Positions 25,547-34,475 of a stretch of 64,000 nucleotides of DNA are shown here, in pieces. The stretch is taken from positions 84,348-148,347 of the forward strand of contig PKXU01000164.1 in the NCBI GenBank assembly GCA_003132445.1, given 5' to 3'. The stretch is from Acidobacteriaceae bacterium (GTDB lineage Bacteria > Acidobacteriota > Terriglobia > Terriglobales > Acidobacteriaceae). Each line of letters opens with the position of its first letter. Positions within the stretch are counted from its first letter, which is position 1. The position numbers and the translations under genes were made by a program. The notes under the pieces were generated by a model, which saw only the letters and a list, made by a program, of their open reading frames with translations, did not search any database and was not told the origin of the DNA.

Positions 25547-25652
25547 GCTCAAATCTCGTAGGCAGTAGAAGTTATCAGAAGCGTTAGCCGGAATGCCAGC
25601 AGCAGAGGATCTTGGTGGTGACTCAATTTGAATTTTCGGCAGATAGTTCGGC

Positions 25653-25684
25653 GTCATCCAGAGTGCAGCCGTTTTTCAGGCGGA
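25653..25684. repeat. 32-base intergenic repeat, copy 2
   Basis: The partner of the repeat at 24216-24247, in the same orientation and flanking the other side of the hydroxyacid oxidase gene. The last 18 bases are identical in both. Confidence 0.6.
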
Positions 25685-26100
25685 ACGAACAGCTTGCCCT
25701 GAGATGAAGTCGAAGGGAGCTCCCACTGGTCATATCTATGGGAGATCCCTCACGCGGCTGAAGTGCGCCACGTTTCGGGATGACCGCCTCGTAGGAGAAT
25801 ACATTAAAAGTGGGCACTACGAGGATTTTGCGAATTGTATTTTCGCGGGACCTTGGATTCGACAGAGCTTGGACGGACAGAGCCTGGACCGACAGAGCAA
25901 GTTATCTTTGAACGATTGCTTCAGCGCCATCTTCAGGTATAATTCCGCCACTCTAGGCGGTAGGCGTTGGATCTGGTTCACCTAGAAAATAAACACAAGA
26001 AATTGCAAGAGCTGCAAGCGGACGCAAGAAGAGACGTCAGCGTTTTTTCTTCATGCGCATTTCCGTCTGGCTTTTGCTTTCTTTCCTGGGAGGCTATGTC
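25658..26100. other. Intergenic region upstream of the second TonB-dependent receptor
   Basis: About 440 bases without a gene. It holds copy 2 of the intergenic repeat, a 15-bp tandem repeat at 25861-25901 and a TATAAT box at 25938-25943 with a possible TTGCTT -35 box 15 bases before it. I see no RNA gene. The stretch from 25938 to the receptor start would be an untranslated leader of about 150 bases. Confidence 0.5.
25861..25901. repeat. 15-bp tandem repeat, two full copies and a partial third
   Basis: Unit GACAGAGCYTGGACS occurs at 25861-25875 and 25876-25890, followed by GACAGAGCAAG at 25891-25901. It lies 37 bases upstream of the TATAAT box. Confidence 0.75.
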
Positions 26101-29100
26101 ATGACGCGAACGCATCAGCGAGCGAGCAGCAGTCAGCACGAGCGATGGTATGAGTTAGGAGTTCCATGCGTGAAGATGGCACGTCGCGCGATTTGGGCGT
26201 TCGCAGTGTCAACCGTCCTAGCCTCATTGGCGATGGCGCAATCAACGAGCTCGTTGAATGGCAACGTTTCTGATTCGTCCGGCGCAGCGGTTGCCGACGC
26301 AAAGATTACTTTGATTGACCCGGCGACCGGGTCGCAGCGGACTACCACCAGCAACGGTTCAGGGCTTTACCAGTTCCTCGATGTGCCTCCGGGTGACTAC
26401 CGGCTGGAGGCAACGGCTACGGGTTTTGCACCCTATGTCGCGCCGAAGATCACGCTCATGGTCAAATTGCCCTCCACCGTATCCATTCGGTTGCAGGTCG
26501 CAGGTGTAACGCAATCCGTGGACGTTGAAGGCGAAGCTCCACTCATCAACCGTACCGACGCCTCATTAGGCAACGTTGTCAACGAAGCCCAAATCGACGA
26601 ACTGCCCATTGCCCAGCGCAACGTGGTTCAGTTGCTGAGCTTGCAGCCCGGCGTGGCGTACCTGGGCAATCAGTTGGATCAGGACACCGACACGCGCAGT
26701 GGGGCAGTGAATGGCCTGCGCAGCGACCAATCCAATGTCACACTCGATGGCATTGGGGTCAACGACCAGAACAATGGTTATGCCTTTACCAGCGTTCTGA
26801 ACATTCCACCCGACTCCGTCCAGGAATTCAGGGTCACCACCGCTAACGCTAATGCCGACTCTGGCTATTCCAGCGGCGCGCAGGTCGCGCTGGCGACCAA
26901 AAGCGGCACCAACAACTTTCACGGCTCGGCCTATGAATACAACCGCAATACCGTTTTCAGCGCCAACGATCCGTTCTTGAAGGAATCCCAGTTGAGCAGT
27001 GGCGAACCCAACGTGGCGCCCAAGCTGTTATACAACGTATTTGGCGTGACGCTGGGAGGGCCGATCAAGAAGAACCGGCTCTTCTTCTTCGCCAACTATG
27101 AAGGGAAACGGCAAGCGCAGGGCAGCAGCGTGCTGCGCGACGTGCCCAGCGCACCGCTACAACAGGGTTATCTCCAATACCTATGCACACTCAACAACGA
27201 CGGCAGCCTGAACACAGCTGCGTGTCCCGGGGGCACTGTTAATGGTTTAAGCGGCGTTCAACCCGGCTACTATGCGCTCGGGCCGGCCCAAATTACAGGG
27301 ATTGACCCGCTCGGAATCGGCCCAAATCAGGCGGTCGAGAGCGTCCTGCAGCAATATCCAACGTCCAATGAAAATGCCGGCGACGGTTTGAACACGCTCG
27401 GCTATCGGTTTTCCTCGAACGCGGACTCCCCATGGAACACTTACATTCTCAAAGGTGATTGGCACGTCAACTCCAGCGGCTCGGAAACCGTGTTCTTGCG
27501 CGGACAGACGGAGAATGAAAAGAATCCTGGTCTGCAACAGTTTCCCGGCCAGTCCGCAGCTTCAACCGTGCTGGACGACAGCAAGGGCTTGACCGTCGGA
27601 CTTACTTCACTCATCAATCCTCGGCTCGTCAACGATTTTCATTGGGGTTACATCCGCCAGGGAGGAGAGACTGCTGGTACCTCGCAATACCCGGCAATTC
27701 TTCTGAGTGGGCTCGACAACCTCATCCCATTCACTCGCTCCACCATTTTCTTCGTACCCGTCAATCAGTTCACCGACAGTTTGAACTGGACTCGGGGAAA
27801 CCACACTTTTCAGTTCGGGGGCGATTTATTTATCATTCGTAACAATCACACCAGTTACGCCAACTCCTTCTCTGACGTTCAGACCAACCCGGTCTATCTC
27901 AACACGGGGGGAATCGCCAACACGCCCAGCCCGCTGGATCCAGGTAATAATGGCTACCCGACTGTGGATCCTAGCTTCGGTCCGAATTACGACGCCGCGG
28001 CTGCCATCGTGTTAGGAATCTTCGCCGAGGGTGACGGCATCTACAATTTTGCTCGCAACGGGACTGCGTTGCCCCAGGGTCAGGCCATCAACCGCCGCTA
28101 CGCCATCAATGACTACGAGTTCTACGGGCAGGATGCCTGGCGAGCGACGCCGCGCTTGACCGTCACCTACGGCCTGCGCTGGGTGCTCGAAGCTCCTCCG
28201 TACGAAACCAATGGATATCAGGTCGCGCCTTGCGTAGAAGCTGCCGGCGGCGGCTGCACCAATCAGAACGTCGCCGACTGGTTCAACCATACTGCCCAGT
28301 TAGCCGCGCAAGGGCAGCCCGCCAATAACGCCGGAGAAATTTCTTTCGTTCTGGGCGGACCCAAGAATCACGGCCCGGGCCTGTGGAACTGGGACCACAA
28401 GGATTTTTCACCGCGGATAGCCGTTGCGTGGGCGCCAGATACCGGCGACGGGTGGGTTTCGAAGATTCTTGGAAAGAAAGATCAGTTCTCGATTCGCGGC
28501 GGCTACAGCATTACGTATGATCACTTCGGAATTCCCATCGTAAACAGCTTTGACCAGCACGGCTCTTTCGGCCTCTCCACCGATCTCGGAAATCCCGCTG
28601 GGGTAGTGACGGCCGCGGGTGCCCCACGCTTTACCTGCCTCGTTCCGGGAACCTCCGGCCAGTCGTGCTTGCCTGCGCCCTGCGCGTCTTTGAGCGGCCC
28701 AAGCTGCCTGTTCGGTCCCACGCCTTCGGGCACTTTCCCGGTGACTCCAAGCGATACCGCCTTTGCCATCAACTGGGGCCTGGACCAAACTCTAAAAACC
28801 CCCTACGCGCACGTCTTCAATTTCTCAGTGTCGCGTCAAATTACGGCCAGATCCTCTTTACAGATTGCTTATGTGGGCAGCATCGGTCGGCGCCTACCAA
28901 TGCAGGTCGATCTGGCCATGCCCGCCAATTTAACGGATCCTACAAGTAAGACGCAGTATTTTCCCTCTGCCACGATCCTCTCGCAGTCCGCTGCCGCCGG
29001 CACGAGCGTTAATTCAATCCAGCCCGTTCCATTCTTTGAGAATCTTTTTCCTGGGTGGGCGGGTGTCGCCACCCAAAATGCTCTGGTTGCGACCAACCAA

Positions 29101-30156
29101 ACCTCAACGAACCCTAATGGAGACCTTTGCGCCCCCAACAACGGAAACCTCCCGGCGAATCCGACGGCCACGCAAAACATCTACCAGCTCTGGAATTGTT
29201 ACCCGCATAACGAAACCTTCTCTCTGTTCCTTATGGATCTGCCCGGTTCCATCACCGGAATGACCACGCCGAACAGCAAGAACGGCCCATACAGCTTCTA
29301 CCATGATCAGTTCAGCTCGCTTTACGCGTGGCGCAACATCGGCACGTCCGCTTACAACGCGCTGCAGGTGACCTACAACGCTCGTTGGGGAGCCAACCTT
29401 CAAGGGCAGTTCAACTACACACTTTCGAAATCGTTCGACGAGGCGTCGGCAGCTGAGAGAGTTGGTCCTTATGAAGGAACTGGTGGAACGGGCAGTGATT
29501 TGAATGGCGGCGGTATCGTCATTAATTCCTGGGACCCACTCTCGCTGCGCGGATTGTCAGACTTCAATGCCTATCACCAGATCAATGCGAACCTGGTCTA
29601 TCTTCTTCCCTTCGGCAAAGGCCAGGCAGTGCAGGGCAACGCCGGCCCACTGCTCAATGCTTTAATTGGCGGCTGGCACGTCTCCGGCATATTCCGCTGG
29701 ACAACCGGCTTCCCCATCACCATCGACAACGGCTTCACCTGGGCTACCAACTGGAACATTGAAGGCGACGCTGAACCGAACGGGCCACCGCCGAAGGCGT
29801 CCAATCCCAAGAACGCCATTGTCAACGGCGTGGGAATCGGCCCGGACATTTTCGCCAACCCAGCAGCGGCGGAAGCGGCTTTCCGTCCGGAGTGGCCGGG
29901 TGAATCAGGAGTGCGCAATAACGTCATCGGCGATGGCATGTTCGACATCGACACCGGCATAAGTAAGGATTTCCGTCTGGGTGAGGGGAGACGACTGGAG
30001 TTCACTTGGCAGACCTTCAACGCAACCAACTCGGTGCGCTATGACGTGCGCCAAGCTCAACCCTCGCTCTCCTATGACGCGTCAGAATTTGGCAAATACG
30101 TTTCAACGCTAACCACGCCGCGCTTCATGCAATTCGCCCTGCGCTTCGCCTTCTGA
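26101..30156 (+). CDS. TonB-dependent receptor (Oar/CarboxypepD-reg type)
   Basis: An outer-membrane receptor of about 1351 residues. The signal peptide is the basic-hydrophobic segment MARRAIWAFAVSTVLASLAM, ending at AMAQ. A CarboxypepD-reg domain follows (LNGNVSDSSGAAVADAKITL, SGLYQFLDVPPGDYRLEA), then a plug (IDELPIAQRNVVQLLSLQPG, SNVTLDGIGVNDQNN) and a very long barrel ending FMQFALRFAF. GGGAGG at 26088-26093 is seven bases before ATG 26101; an ATG at 26053 and one at 26176 directly before MARRA are alternatives. The substrate is unknown. Confidence 0.92.
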   Translation: MTRTHQRASSSQHERWYELGVPCVKMARRAIWAFAVSTVLASLAMAQSTSSLNGNVSDSSGAAVADAKITLIDPATGSQRTTTSNGSGLYQFLDVPPGDYRLEATATGFAPYVAPKITLMVKLPSTVSIRLQVAGVTQSVDVEGEAPLINRTDASLGNVVNEAQIDELPIAQRNVVQLLSLQPGVAYLGNQLDQDTDTRSGAVNGLRSDQSNVTLDGIGVNDQNNGYAFTSVLNIPPDSVQEFRVTTANANADSGYSSGAQVALATKSGTNNFHGSAYEYNRNTVFSANDPFLKESQLSSGEPNVAPKLLYNVFGVTLGGPIKKNRLFFFANYEGKRQAQGSSVLRDVPSAPLQQGYLQYLCTLNNDGSLNTAACPGGTVNGLSGVQPGYYALGPAQITGIDPLGIGPNQAVESVLQQYPTSNENAGDGLNTLGYRFSSNADSPWNTYILKGDWHVNSSGSETVFLRGQTENEKNPGLQQFPGQSAASTVLDDSKGLTVGLTSLINPRLVNDFHWGYIRQGGETAGTSQYPAILLSGLDNLIPFTRSTIFFVPVNQFTDSLNWTRGNHTFQFGGDLFIIRNNHTSYANSFSDVQTNPVYLNTGGIANTPSPLDPGNNGYPTVDPSFGPNYDAAAAIVLGIFAEGDGIYNFARNGTALPQGQAINRRYAINDYEFYGQDAWRATPRLTVTYGLRWVLEAPPYETNGYQVAPCVEAAGGGCTNQNVADWFNHTAQLAAQGQPANNAGEISFVLGGPKNHGPGLWNWDHKDFSPRIAVAWAPDTGDGWVSKILGKKDQFSIRGGYSITYDHFGIPIVNSFDQHGSFGLSTDLGNPAGVVTAAGAPRFTCLVPGTSGQSCLPAPCASLSGPSCLFGPTPSGTFPVTPSDTAFAINWGLDQTLKTPYAHVFNFSVSRQITARSSLQIAYVGSIGRRLPMQVDLAMPANLTDPTSKTQYFPSATILSQSAAAGTSVNSIQPVPFFENLFPGWAGVATQNALVATNQTSTNPNGDLCAPNNGNLPANPTATQNIYQLWNCYPHNETFSLFLMDLPGSITGMTTPNSKNGPYSFYHDQFSSLYAWRNIGTSAYNALQVTYNARWGANLQGQFNYTLSKSFDEASAAERVGPYEGTGGTGSDLNGGGIVINSWDPLSLRGLSDFNAYHQINANLVYLLPFGKGQAVQGNAGPLLNALIGGWHVSGIFRWTTGFPITIDNGFTWATNWNIEGDAEPNGPPPKASNPKNAIVNGVGIGPDIFANPAAAEAAFRPEWPGESGVRNNVIGDGMFDIDTGISKDFRLGEGRRLEFTWQTFNATNSVRYDVRQAQPSLSYDASEFGKYVSTLTTPRFMQFALRFAF

Positions 30157-30356
30157 GGCGCAGCGTGACAGGTGAGTGCTGAGCGAAGCGCAAGCACGGG
30201 CTTCGTAAAGTTACGCTCGGTTGATTTCGAGGTTCGCGCACATCTTCGACGACGCAAGTTAATTCAAGCAGGGTGGTACCAGCAGTCGCAAAGCGACGCA
30301 AACCTCGCTCTGGTACGATCATCTGTCTCTTCCGAGCGCAGGATGGCGTAATCAAC

Positions 30357-31259
30357 ATGATTCGAAAAATTGCACTGTGGATAGTCGCCGCTACACTAAT
30401 CGCGTTCGTGGCATTGAATGCCTATCTTGCGATTAATCGCCTAAGACTCATTCAGAAGTCTGCCGCTCTCACGCTGGAGATCTCTACGATCCAAGGCAAC
30501 ATCTCCGCTGTGTTGCAGGATTTGACTGATATGGAAACAGGTCAGCGGGGATTCTTGCTAACCGGGGACTCTGCTTACTTGCTTCCCTACACTGATGGGA
30601 AGAACAGGATCGGAACAGATTTTGCCAGCCTTCGCGCGGGACTCGCCAACCGGACGGAACGCGAACGTTTACTGGAATCTCAGCTTGAGTCTCTGGCCGG
30701 TTCAAAACAGGTGGAGATGGAGCGGACCATCACTTTGCGCCAGCAGGGTTATCGTCACCGCGCATTCGCGCTCGTAGATACGAATGAAGGTCGGGAATAC
30801 ATGGATGGGTTTCGCGGGATGGCATCGTCCCTATCTTCAGCGGAGAGCAGCAGCTTCGCCAGATTCGAGAAGGAGAGGACTGCAAGCCTAAGCAGGGCTT
30901 TGTCGGAAACTATTATTGCCAGTTCATGTTTGCTCGTGTTGACGGCAGGCCTGCTCGGATTCGTCCGCTACCACGGGCACGTACTCGAAAAGGAAGCCGC
31001 CGAAAGTAGGCTGGCGCTCGCGGAGCGTGACTCGCAGCTAGAAAAACTAACGTCTGCCCTTGCCAATCAAGCCCGTTCGAAGATGACTGCCATTGAAGAG
31101 AACGCCCGCCTCCTGCTGGAGGAATATGGGGGATTTCTGCCACGTCACGGCCATGAATGTGCCGAGCAGATAAAGGAGGCGGCGGCACAAATGGAGCGAC
31201 TGAGACAAGAGTTGCTTGGTCATCCCACCTTCAACCAAACTGATCAAAAAGCAGCTTAG
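30357..31259 (+). CDS. CHASE3 membrane protein with degenerate histidine-kinase dimerisation domain
   Basis: A 300-residue protein: transmembrane helix at about 7-26, an extracytoplasmic CHASE3 sensor at about 30-180 (VLQDLTDMETGQRGFLLTGD and the region after it), a second helix at about 186-203 and a short coiled-coil plus DHp-like segment to the end. The last segment (LTSALANQARSKMTAIEENA, then LLLEEYGGFL and AAAQMERLRQELLG) resembles a HisKA domain, but asparagine 237 stands where the phosphorylated histidine is expected, and no ATPase domain follows. ATG 30357 begins at the first helix; the frame is open from 30273. It may act as a receptor that forms heterodimers with a true kinase. Confidence 0.75.
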   Translation: MIRKIALWIVAATLIAFVALNAYLAINRLRLIQKSAALTLEISTIQGNISAVLQDLTDMETGQRGFLLTGDSAYLLPYTDGKNRIGTDFASLRAGLANRTERERLLESQLESLAGSKQVEMERTITLRQQGYRHRAFALVDTNEGREYMDGFRGMASSLSSAESSSFARFEKERTASLSRALSETIIASSCLLVLTAGLLGFVRYHGHVLEKEAAESRLALAERDSQLEKLTSALANQARSKMTAIEENARLLLEEYGGFLPRHGHECAEQIKEAAAQMERLRQELLGHPTFNQTDQKAA

Positions 31260-31394
31260 GCGGCTTGCGAGTTCGCGTCCGTTTTTATGCAAGACGCAGA
31301 ATTCGTCGTCGCCGATGTGGAAAGGTGGCGCGCTTTGAAGAGTCTCGACTTTAAATACCAAAGCCTGCCGCTCCTCGCAGCAGGCTCCTCCGGT

Positions 31395-31751
31395 CTATGC
31401 CGCTGTTTTCTTCCCGGCCCGTATCGTCGCCCATCGCGCCCGCTGCGCGGCTGCGATCTTCCTGCGGGCTGCTGCCGACATGGTGCGGTTCACAGGAGCC
31501 GAAGAAGTTGTTTTCGCCGCTGCTGGCTGCGATCCATTCCGAGCCTTCGCCCATCGCGCCTTTTGTGCCAGCGCCATTTTCCGCCGCGAAGCTGCCGATA
31601 TGATTCGCTTCGGTTGGCTTGTTCTACGGGATGTTCCTGAACCGTTTAACGACTCGATGACCGAAATTGCTTGATCTAATTTCTCCAGTTGCAACTGTGC
31701 CTGTTGCCGCTCCGCACGAAGCTGCTGAAGCGCATTCTCTAGATTTGCCAT
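31395..31751 (-). CDS. Small basic protein with duplicated Arg/Lys/Ala motif
   Basis: A 118-residue, strongly basic protein. The N-terminus is a coiled coil (LENALQQLRAERQQAQLQLE). The rest has two copies of a motif of the form S-A-A-x-R-R-K-h-A-x-A-Q-K/R-A-R-W-A (about residues 52-68 and 89-105) separated by an Ala/Pro/Ser linker and ending in GKKTAA. Motifs of this type appear in acidobacterial nucleoid-like or DNA-binding small proteins, but I cannot name a family. GAGGGGG precedes the ATG at 31751, which is preferred over 31763. The gene is convergent with the CHASE3 gene and divergent from the next. Confidence 0.7.
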   Translation of the reverse strand: MANLENALQQLRAERQQAQLQLEKLDQAISVIESLNGSGTSRRTSQPKRIISAASRRKMALAQKARWAKARNGSQPAAAKTTSSAPVNRTMSAAARRKIAAAQRARWATIRAGKKTAA

Positions 31752-31920
31752 AATCCCCCTCAAGATTTACAGCGGGCTTCATTGTATAGGATAGGAGTGA
31801 TTTGCCGTCGCGGTCAATTCGCTGGGAACAGGCCCGCAAACAAGTGGGCGGGTTGCACCGTCGCGCCAAGAATGCCGCACCGGGTCGACTCGAGCCGACT
31901 GTACAATCAGGACGGTCACC

Positions 31921-32865
31921 GTGCAAACCTTGAATGAAGTTTTCTCCGCGCTTTCTGTCCGCCGGCGCTACGAAGTCTGGTTCGTTCGCCTGGGTCTGGC
32001 CGATAGGAGTGGCGCTTGGTGGTTCCGCTATTTGCTGATGAACCCAGGACGCAGCGGGTGCCCCGAAGACCCGCGCGGCATGCCGGTTCAGGTATGGGCC
32101 ACATGGTTTCCGCGAGACGAAAAGCCACAAACCTTCATTCAGGGATTTCTGCCGAAGGATCTGGAGCTTAGCCCGCGGGGGCAAGCTCCCTTTCATTTTC
32201 GATATCGCGGCAATGCTATCGAAGAGAATTGCTGCCGCGGCGCCCTGCAAGTCGATGGACACACCATTGCCTGGAATTTGCACTACCGCTCCACGTTTCG
32301 CGTAACCCTGAGTGACAAAGGCTGGATTGGTTTCTCGCGCACGCCACATTCCGATGCGATTTTTTCCGGCGAGATTGTCCTCGATGGGCGAAGTTTCGCT
32401 GCTGATCCACTCGGGTTCGGCGTGCAGGGACATAACTGTGGATACCGGCATCGCGGTTTCTGGACTTGGGCGCATGCGTATTTTCCTCGGCCGGAGGGTC
32501 CCGCCACCACGCTGGAAGCTCTCATCTACGACATGCCCTTCGGCCTGATGTTTCGCAAAGCCGTGCTCTGGCACAAGGGCGAGGTGCATGTGTTCCGGAA
32601 TCTGCACGCAAACAGCAGAAGTGCCGACAAGCTAGCGTGGAATTTTCGTTGTTCCTCAAACCATGGCATGCAATTGGAAGCAGCTTTCGATGGCGCTGGG
32701 CTTGGCTTGCATCGCTTGCCGTACTTGAAGACTAACTGTTGCGGCTGTTTCGAAGTCGCGAACAACAGCCTGGCAAAGGCGTCAGTACGGTTTGAGCAAG
32801 GGGGCAGCACAGCGACGCAGTTAGCAACCGACACGGGCGCGGCGCTGGAGATGGTGGGCCGCTGA
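31921..32865 (+). CDS. CrtC/AttH-like double-lipocalin protein, tentative
   Basis: A 314-residue protein starting with GTG. There is no signal peptide. Beta-rich throughout, with a motif GVQGHNCGYRHRGFWTWAHA around residues 167-186 (H-N-x-G followed by W-x-W), which recalls the D-H-N-W-G...W-x-W signature of the carotenoid hydratase CrtC, AttH and tocopherol-cyclase group. The phenylalanine/tryptophan-rich beta-strands fit a hydrophobic cavity. If right, it would bind or hydrate a lipophilic molecule. This is a motif-level suggestion only. It is convergent with the lipase-like gene. Confidence 0.6.
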   Translation: MQTLNEVFSALSVRRRYEVWFVRLGLADRSGAWWFRYLLMNPGRSGCPEDPRGMPVQVWATWFPRDEKPQTFIQGFLPKDLELSPRGQAPFHFRYRGNAIEENCCRGALQVDGHTIAWNLHYRSTFRVTLSDKGWIGFSRTPHSDAIFSGEIVLDGRSFAADPLGFGVQGHNCGYRHRGFWTWAHAYFPRPEGPATTLEALIYDMPFGLMFRKAVLWHKGEVHVFRNLHANSRSADKLAWNFRCSSNHGMQLEAAFDGAGLGLHRLPYLKTNCCGCFEVANNSLAKASVRFEQGGSTATQLATDTGAALEMVGR

Positions 32866-32882
32866 CCAAGCGCTAGCCGGGA

Positions 32883-33686
32883 TCATTCTGAGGAACGAGC
32901 CAACGCCAAACGCTCAGCCACAATGGAGTACGCTGCAGGATTGAATGCCATTCCAATGTGTGTACCCGATACCTCAAAATCGCTTCCAGGATTCCGGGTC
33001 AGGCAATAGCGCCAGTCCACAATGCCGTCATAGCGCGTGTAAACAGCTGTCTGCAGCATTGCATTTGGAACGTCGCGCCGCAGCGAGTGAATGAAATTAC
33101 AGGTGCAGCGGCCGGTGTAGCAGCGCGGCAGCACGCCGTCGCCGTGCTCGCGCAGGATGGTCAGGCGAACCGCGTCCGCCGCATGGACCACCGTGCGATT
33201 CGCTACGGTGCCGCGAATCGGCGCAACTAGTGTAATAACGGACGCGATATCTTTCGGCCGCGCCCCCGCAATCGAGCGCGCGATCACGCCGCCCAGGCTA
33301 TGCCCGATCAGGTGAATCTTGCGGCCAGTCTCATTTAGAGCTCGTTGAATGGTTTCATCCACGCGGCGCTGAATCAGGAGGTTCGGGCAATCCGCATTGA
33401 TGCCGATGCCAGAAAAATACGGCCGATAGCCGATGCGCCCCAGCCACGCGTGAAGTTCGTTCAGATAAAGGTCAGTGCCGAGAAAACCAGGAATGAGAAC
33501 CACGCCCGAGCCATCGCCATGGGGTACGCCAAACCCGTAGTAAACCGGGGTCGCGTGCAGCAACAGAACTTCAGCTCCAAAGAGCGCTTCGGTCCAAAGA
33601 GAAGTGTCGGCTTCGGGGTGAGGTGGGGGTGATGCCCTGCGAGACCTGAGCTTCGAAGAACCGTTGACCCGCTTGCGTGTGCGCAA
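32883..33686 (-). CDS. Lipase-like alpha/beta hydrolase
   Basis: A 267-residue alpha/beta-hydrolase: VVLIPGFLGTDLYLNELHAW (oxyanion-hole region), a nucleophile elbow G-H-S-L-G-G in IHLIGHSLGGVIARSIAG, VAPIRGT, an acidic residue in TRYDGIVDW and a late histidine in SGTHIGMAFNP. This arrangement is typical of triacylglycerol lipases and PGAP1-like esterases. The first 60 residues are basic and Pro-rich and the TTG start at 33686 is uncertain. Neighbouring storage-lipid genes make a lipid ester a reasonable substrate. Confidence 0.82.
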   Translation of the reverse strand: MRTRKRVNGSSKLRSRRASPPPHPEADTSLWTEALFGAEVLLLHATPVYYGFGVPHGDGSGVVLIPGFLGTDLYLNELHAWLGRIGYRPYFSGIGINADCPNLLIQRRVDETIQRALNETGRKIHLIGHSLGGVIARSIAGARPKDIASVITLVAPIRGTVANRTVVHAADAVRLTILREHGDGVLPRCYTGRCTCNFIHSLRRDVPNAMLQTAVYTRYDGIVDWRYCLTRNPGSDFEVSGTHIGMAFNPAAYSIVAERLALARSSE

Positions 33687-33837
33687 TGTCGTCCCAAGCC
33701 CGGCCGCAATCCGCGCACCTTTACGAGAGCATGCACGTCGCGGCGCTTACATTCCTGGCAGATTATACCGCGAAGTTCGCGGCGTCTCCATAGCACGGGT
33801 GAATCATCTCAGACATTTTCTGGTGCGCGGGACGCTT

Positions 33838-34362
33838 CTAATGTTTGACCCGCTTCCGCCGCTTTCCGCGCGCATCTGTCTTCAGCCGCGCCTCCAGTTC
33901 CGCCACGCGCTTGCGCAGCGCATCCATCTCCGGTTCGGTCTCCACTCTCTGCGGAAGTGGCGGCGTCCCTAGAAACTTCTTCATCATATCCACTGGCGAG
34001 AGTATGGCGGACTGAACTTCGCCCAGGCGGCTCTGCACCGCGTCTTGCACTTTCTGGTAAGTATCAAACGCTGATTTCAAATACCACATGACGAACTCCT
34101 GGCGCACTTCGTCGGAGGCAATGATTAGCTGGCGCAGCAACTCGAGGGGCAGACCGGTCGGCTTGTCTTTGGCGTCTTCAGTGATGATTTGGGTTAGCGT
34201 CACGCGGGTCAGATCCTGCCCGGTTTTCGCATCCACCACCTTGAGTTCCCTGCCTTCGCGGATAAACGTGGCAATATCGTCGAGATTCACGTAGCGGCTG
34301 CCGGCGGTATCATACAGCCGCCGGTTCCCGTATTTCTTGATGACAACCGGAGAACTCTTCAT
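33838..34362 (-). CDS. phaR: Polyhydroxyalkanoate synthesis regulator PhaR
   Basis: A 174-residue repressor of the PhaR/PHB accumulation family. The N-terminal DNA-binding domain reads VVIKKYGNRRLYDTAGSRYV, followed by LDDIATFIREGRELKVVDAK and DLTRVTLTQIITEDAK, then the PHB_acc region LLRQLIIASDEVRQEFVMWY and a coiled-coil, basic C-terminus. AAGGGA precedes ATG 34362 by seven bases; the frame is open to 34413. Family members bind both granules and DNA, repressing phasin genes. It is divergent from a phasin-like gene, and a matching operator lies between them. Confidence 0.9.
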   Translation of the reverse strand: MKSSPVVIKKYGNRRLYDTAGSRYVNLDDIATFIREGRELKVVDAKTGQDLTRVTLTQIITEDAKDKPTGLPLELLRQLIIASDEVRQEFVMWYLKSAFDTYQKVQDAVQSRLGEVQSAILSPVDMMKKFLGTPPLPQRVETEPEMDALRKRVAELEARLKTDARGKRRKRVKH

Positions 34363-34406
34363 GATGAAATCCCTTATGTTGCTACGCACAAATGAATAGA
34401 TATATC

Positions 34407-34435
34407 TTGACACAAATGGTTGCCGCTCGTATAGT
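34407..34435 (+). promoter_or_regulatory. Consensus sigma-70 promoter of the phasin-like gene
   Basis: TTGACA (34407-34412), a 17-base spacer and TATAGT (34430-34435). The expected start site is about 34442, immediately upstream of the palindrome, so the coding start must be downstream (ATG 34476). Confidence 0.75.
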
Positions 34436-34443
34436 TAGCTTGA

Positions 34444-34460
34444 ATGCTGCATTGCAGCAT
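34444..34460. promoter_or_regulatory. Candidate PhaR operator
   Basis: ATGCTGC-ATT-GCAGCAT is a perfect inverted repeat containing CTGC-N3-GCAG, the TGC-rich site type I recall being reported for PhaR of Paracoccus. It lies at the expected transcription start of the phasin-like gene and 82 bases from phaR. Confidence 0.7.
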
Positions 34461-34475
34461 CTTTGGAGGCATCAT

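Noticed and set aside
25938-26052. Possible tRNA or riboswitch in the leader before the second receptor
   Set aside because: GC-rich segments and a GGTTCA-like string are present, but no cloverleaf or conserved riboswitch core can be drawn.
34392-34475. Longer N-terminus of the phasin-like protein
   Set aside because: It would start upstream of the -35 box of the gene's own promoter; a good ribosome site supports ATG 34476.
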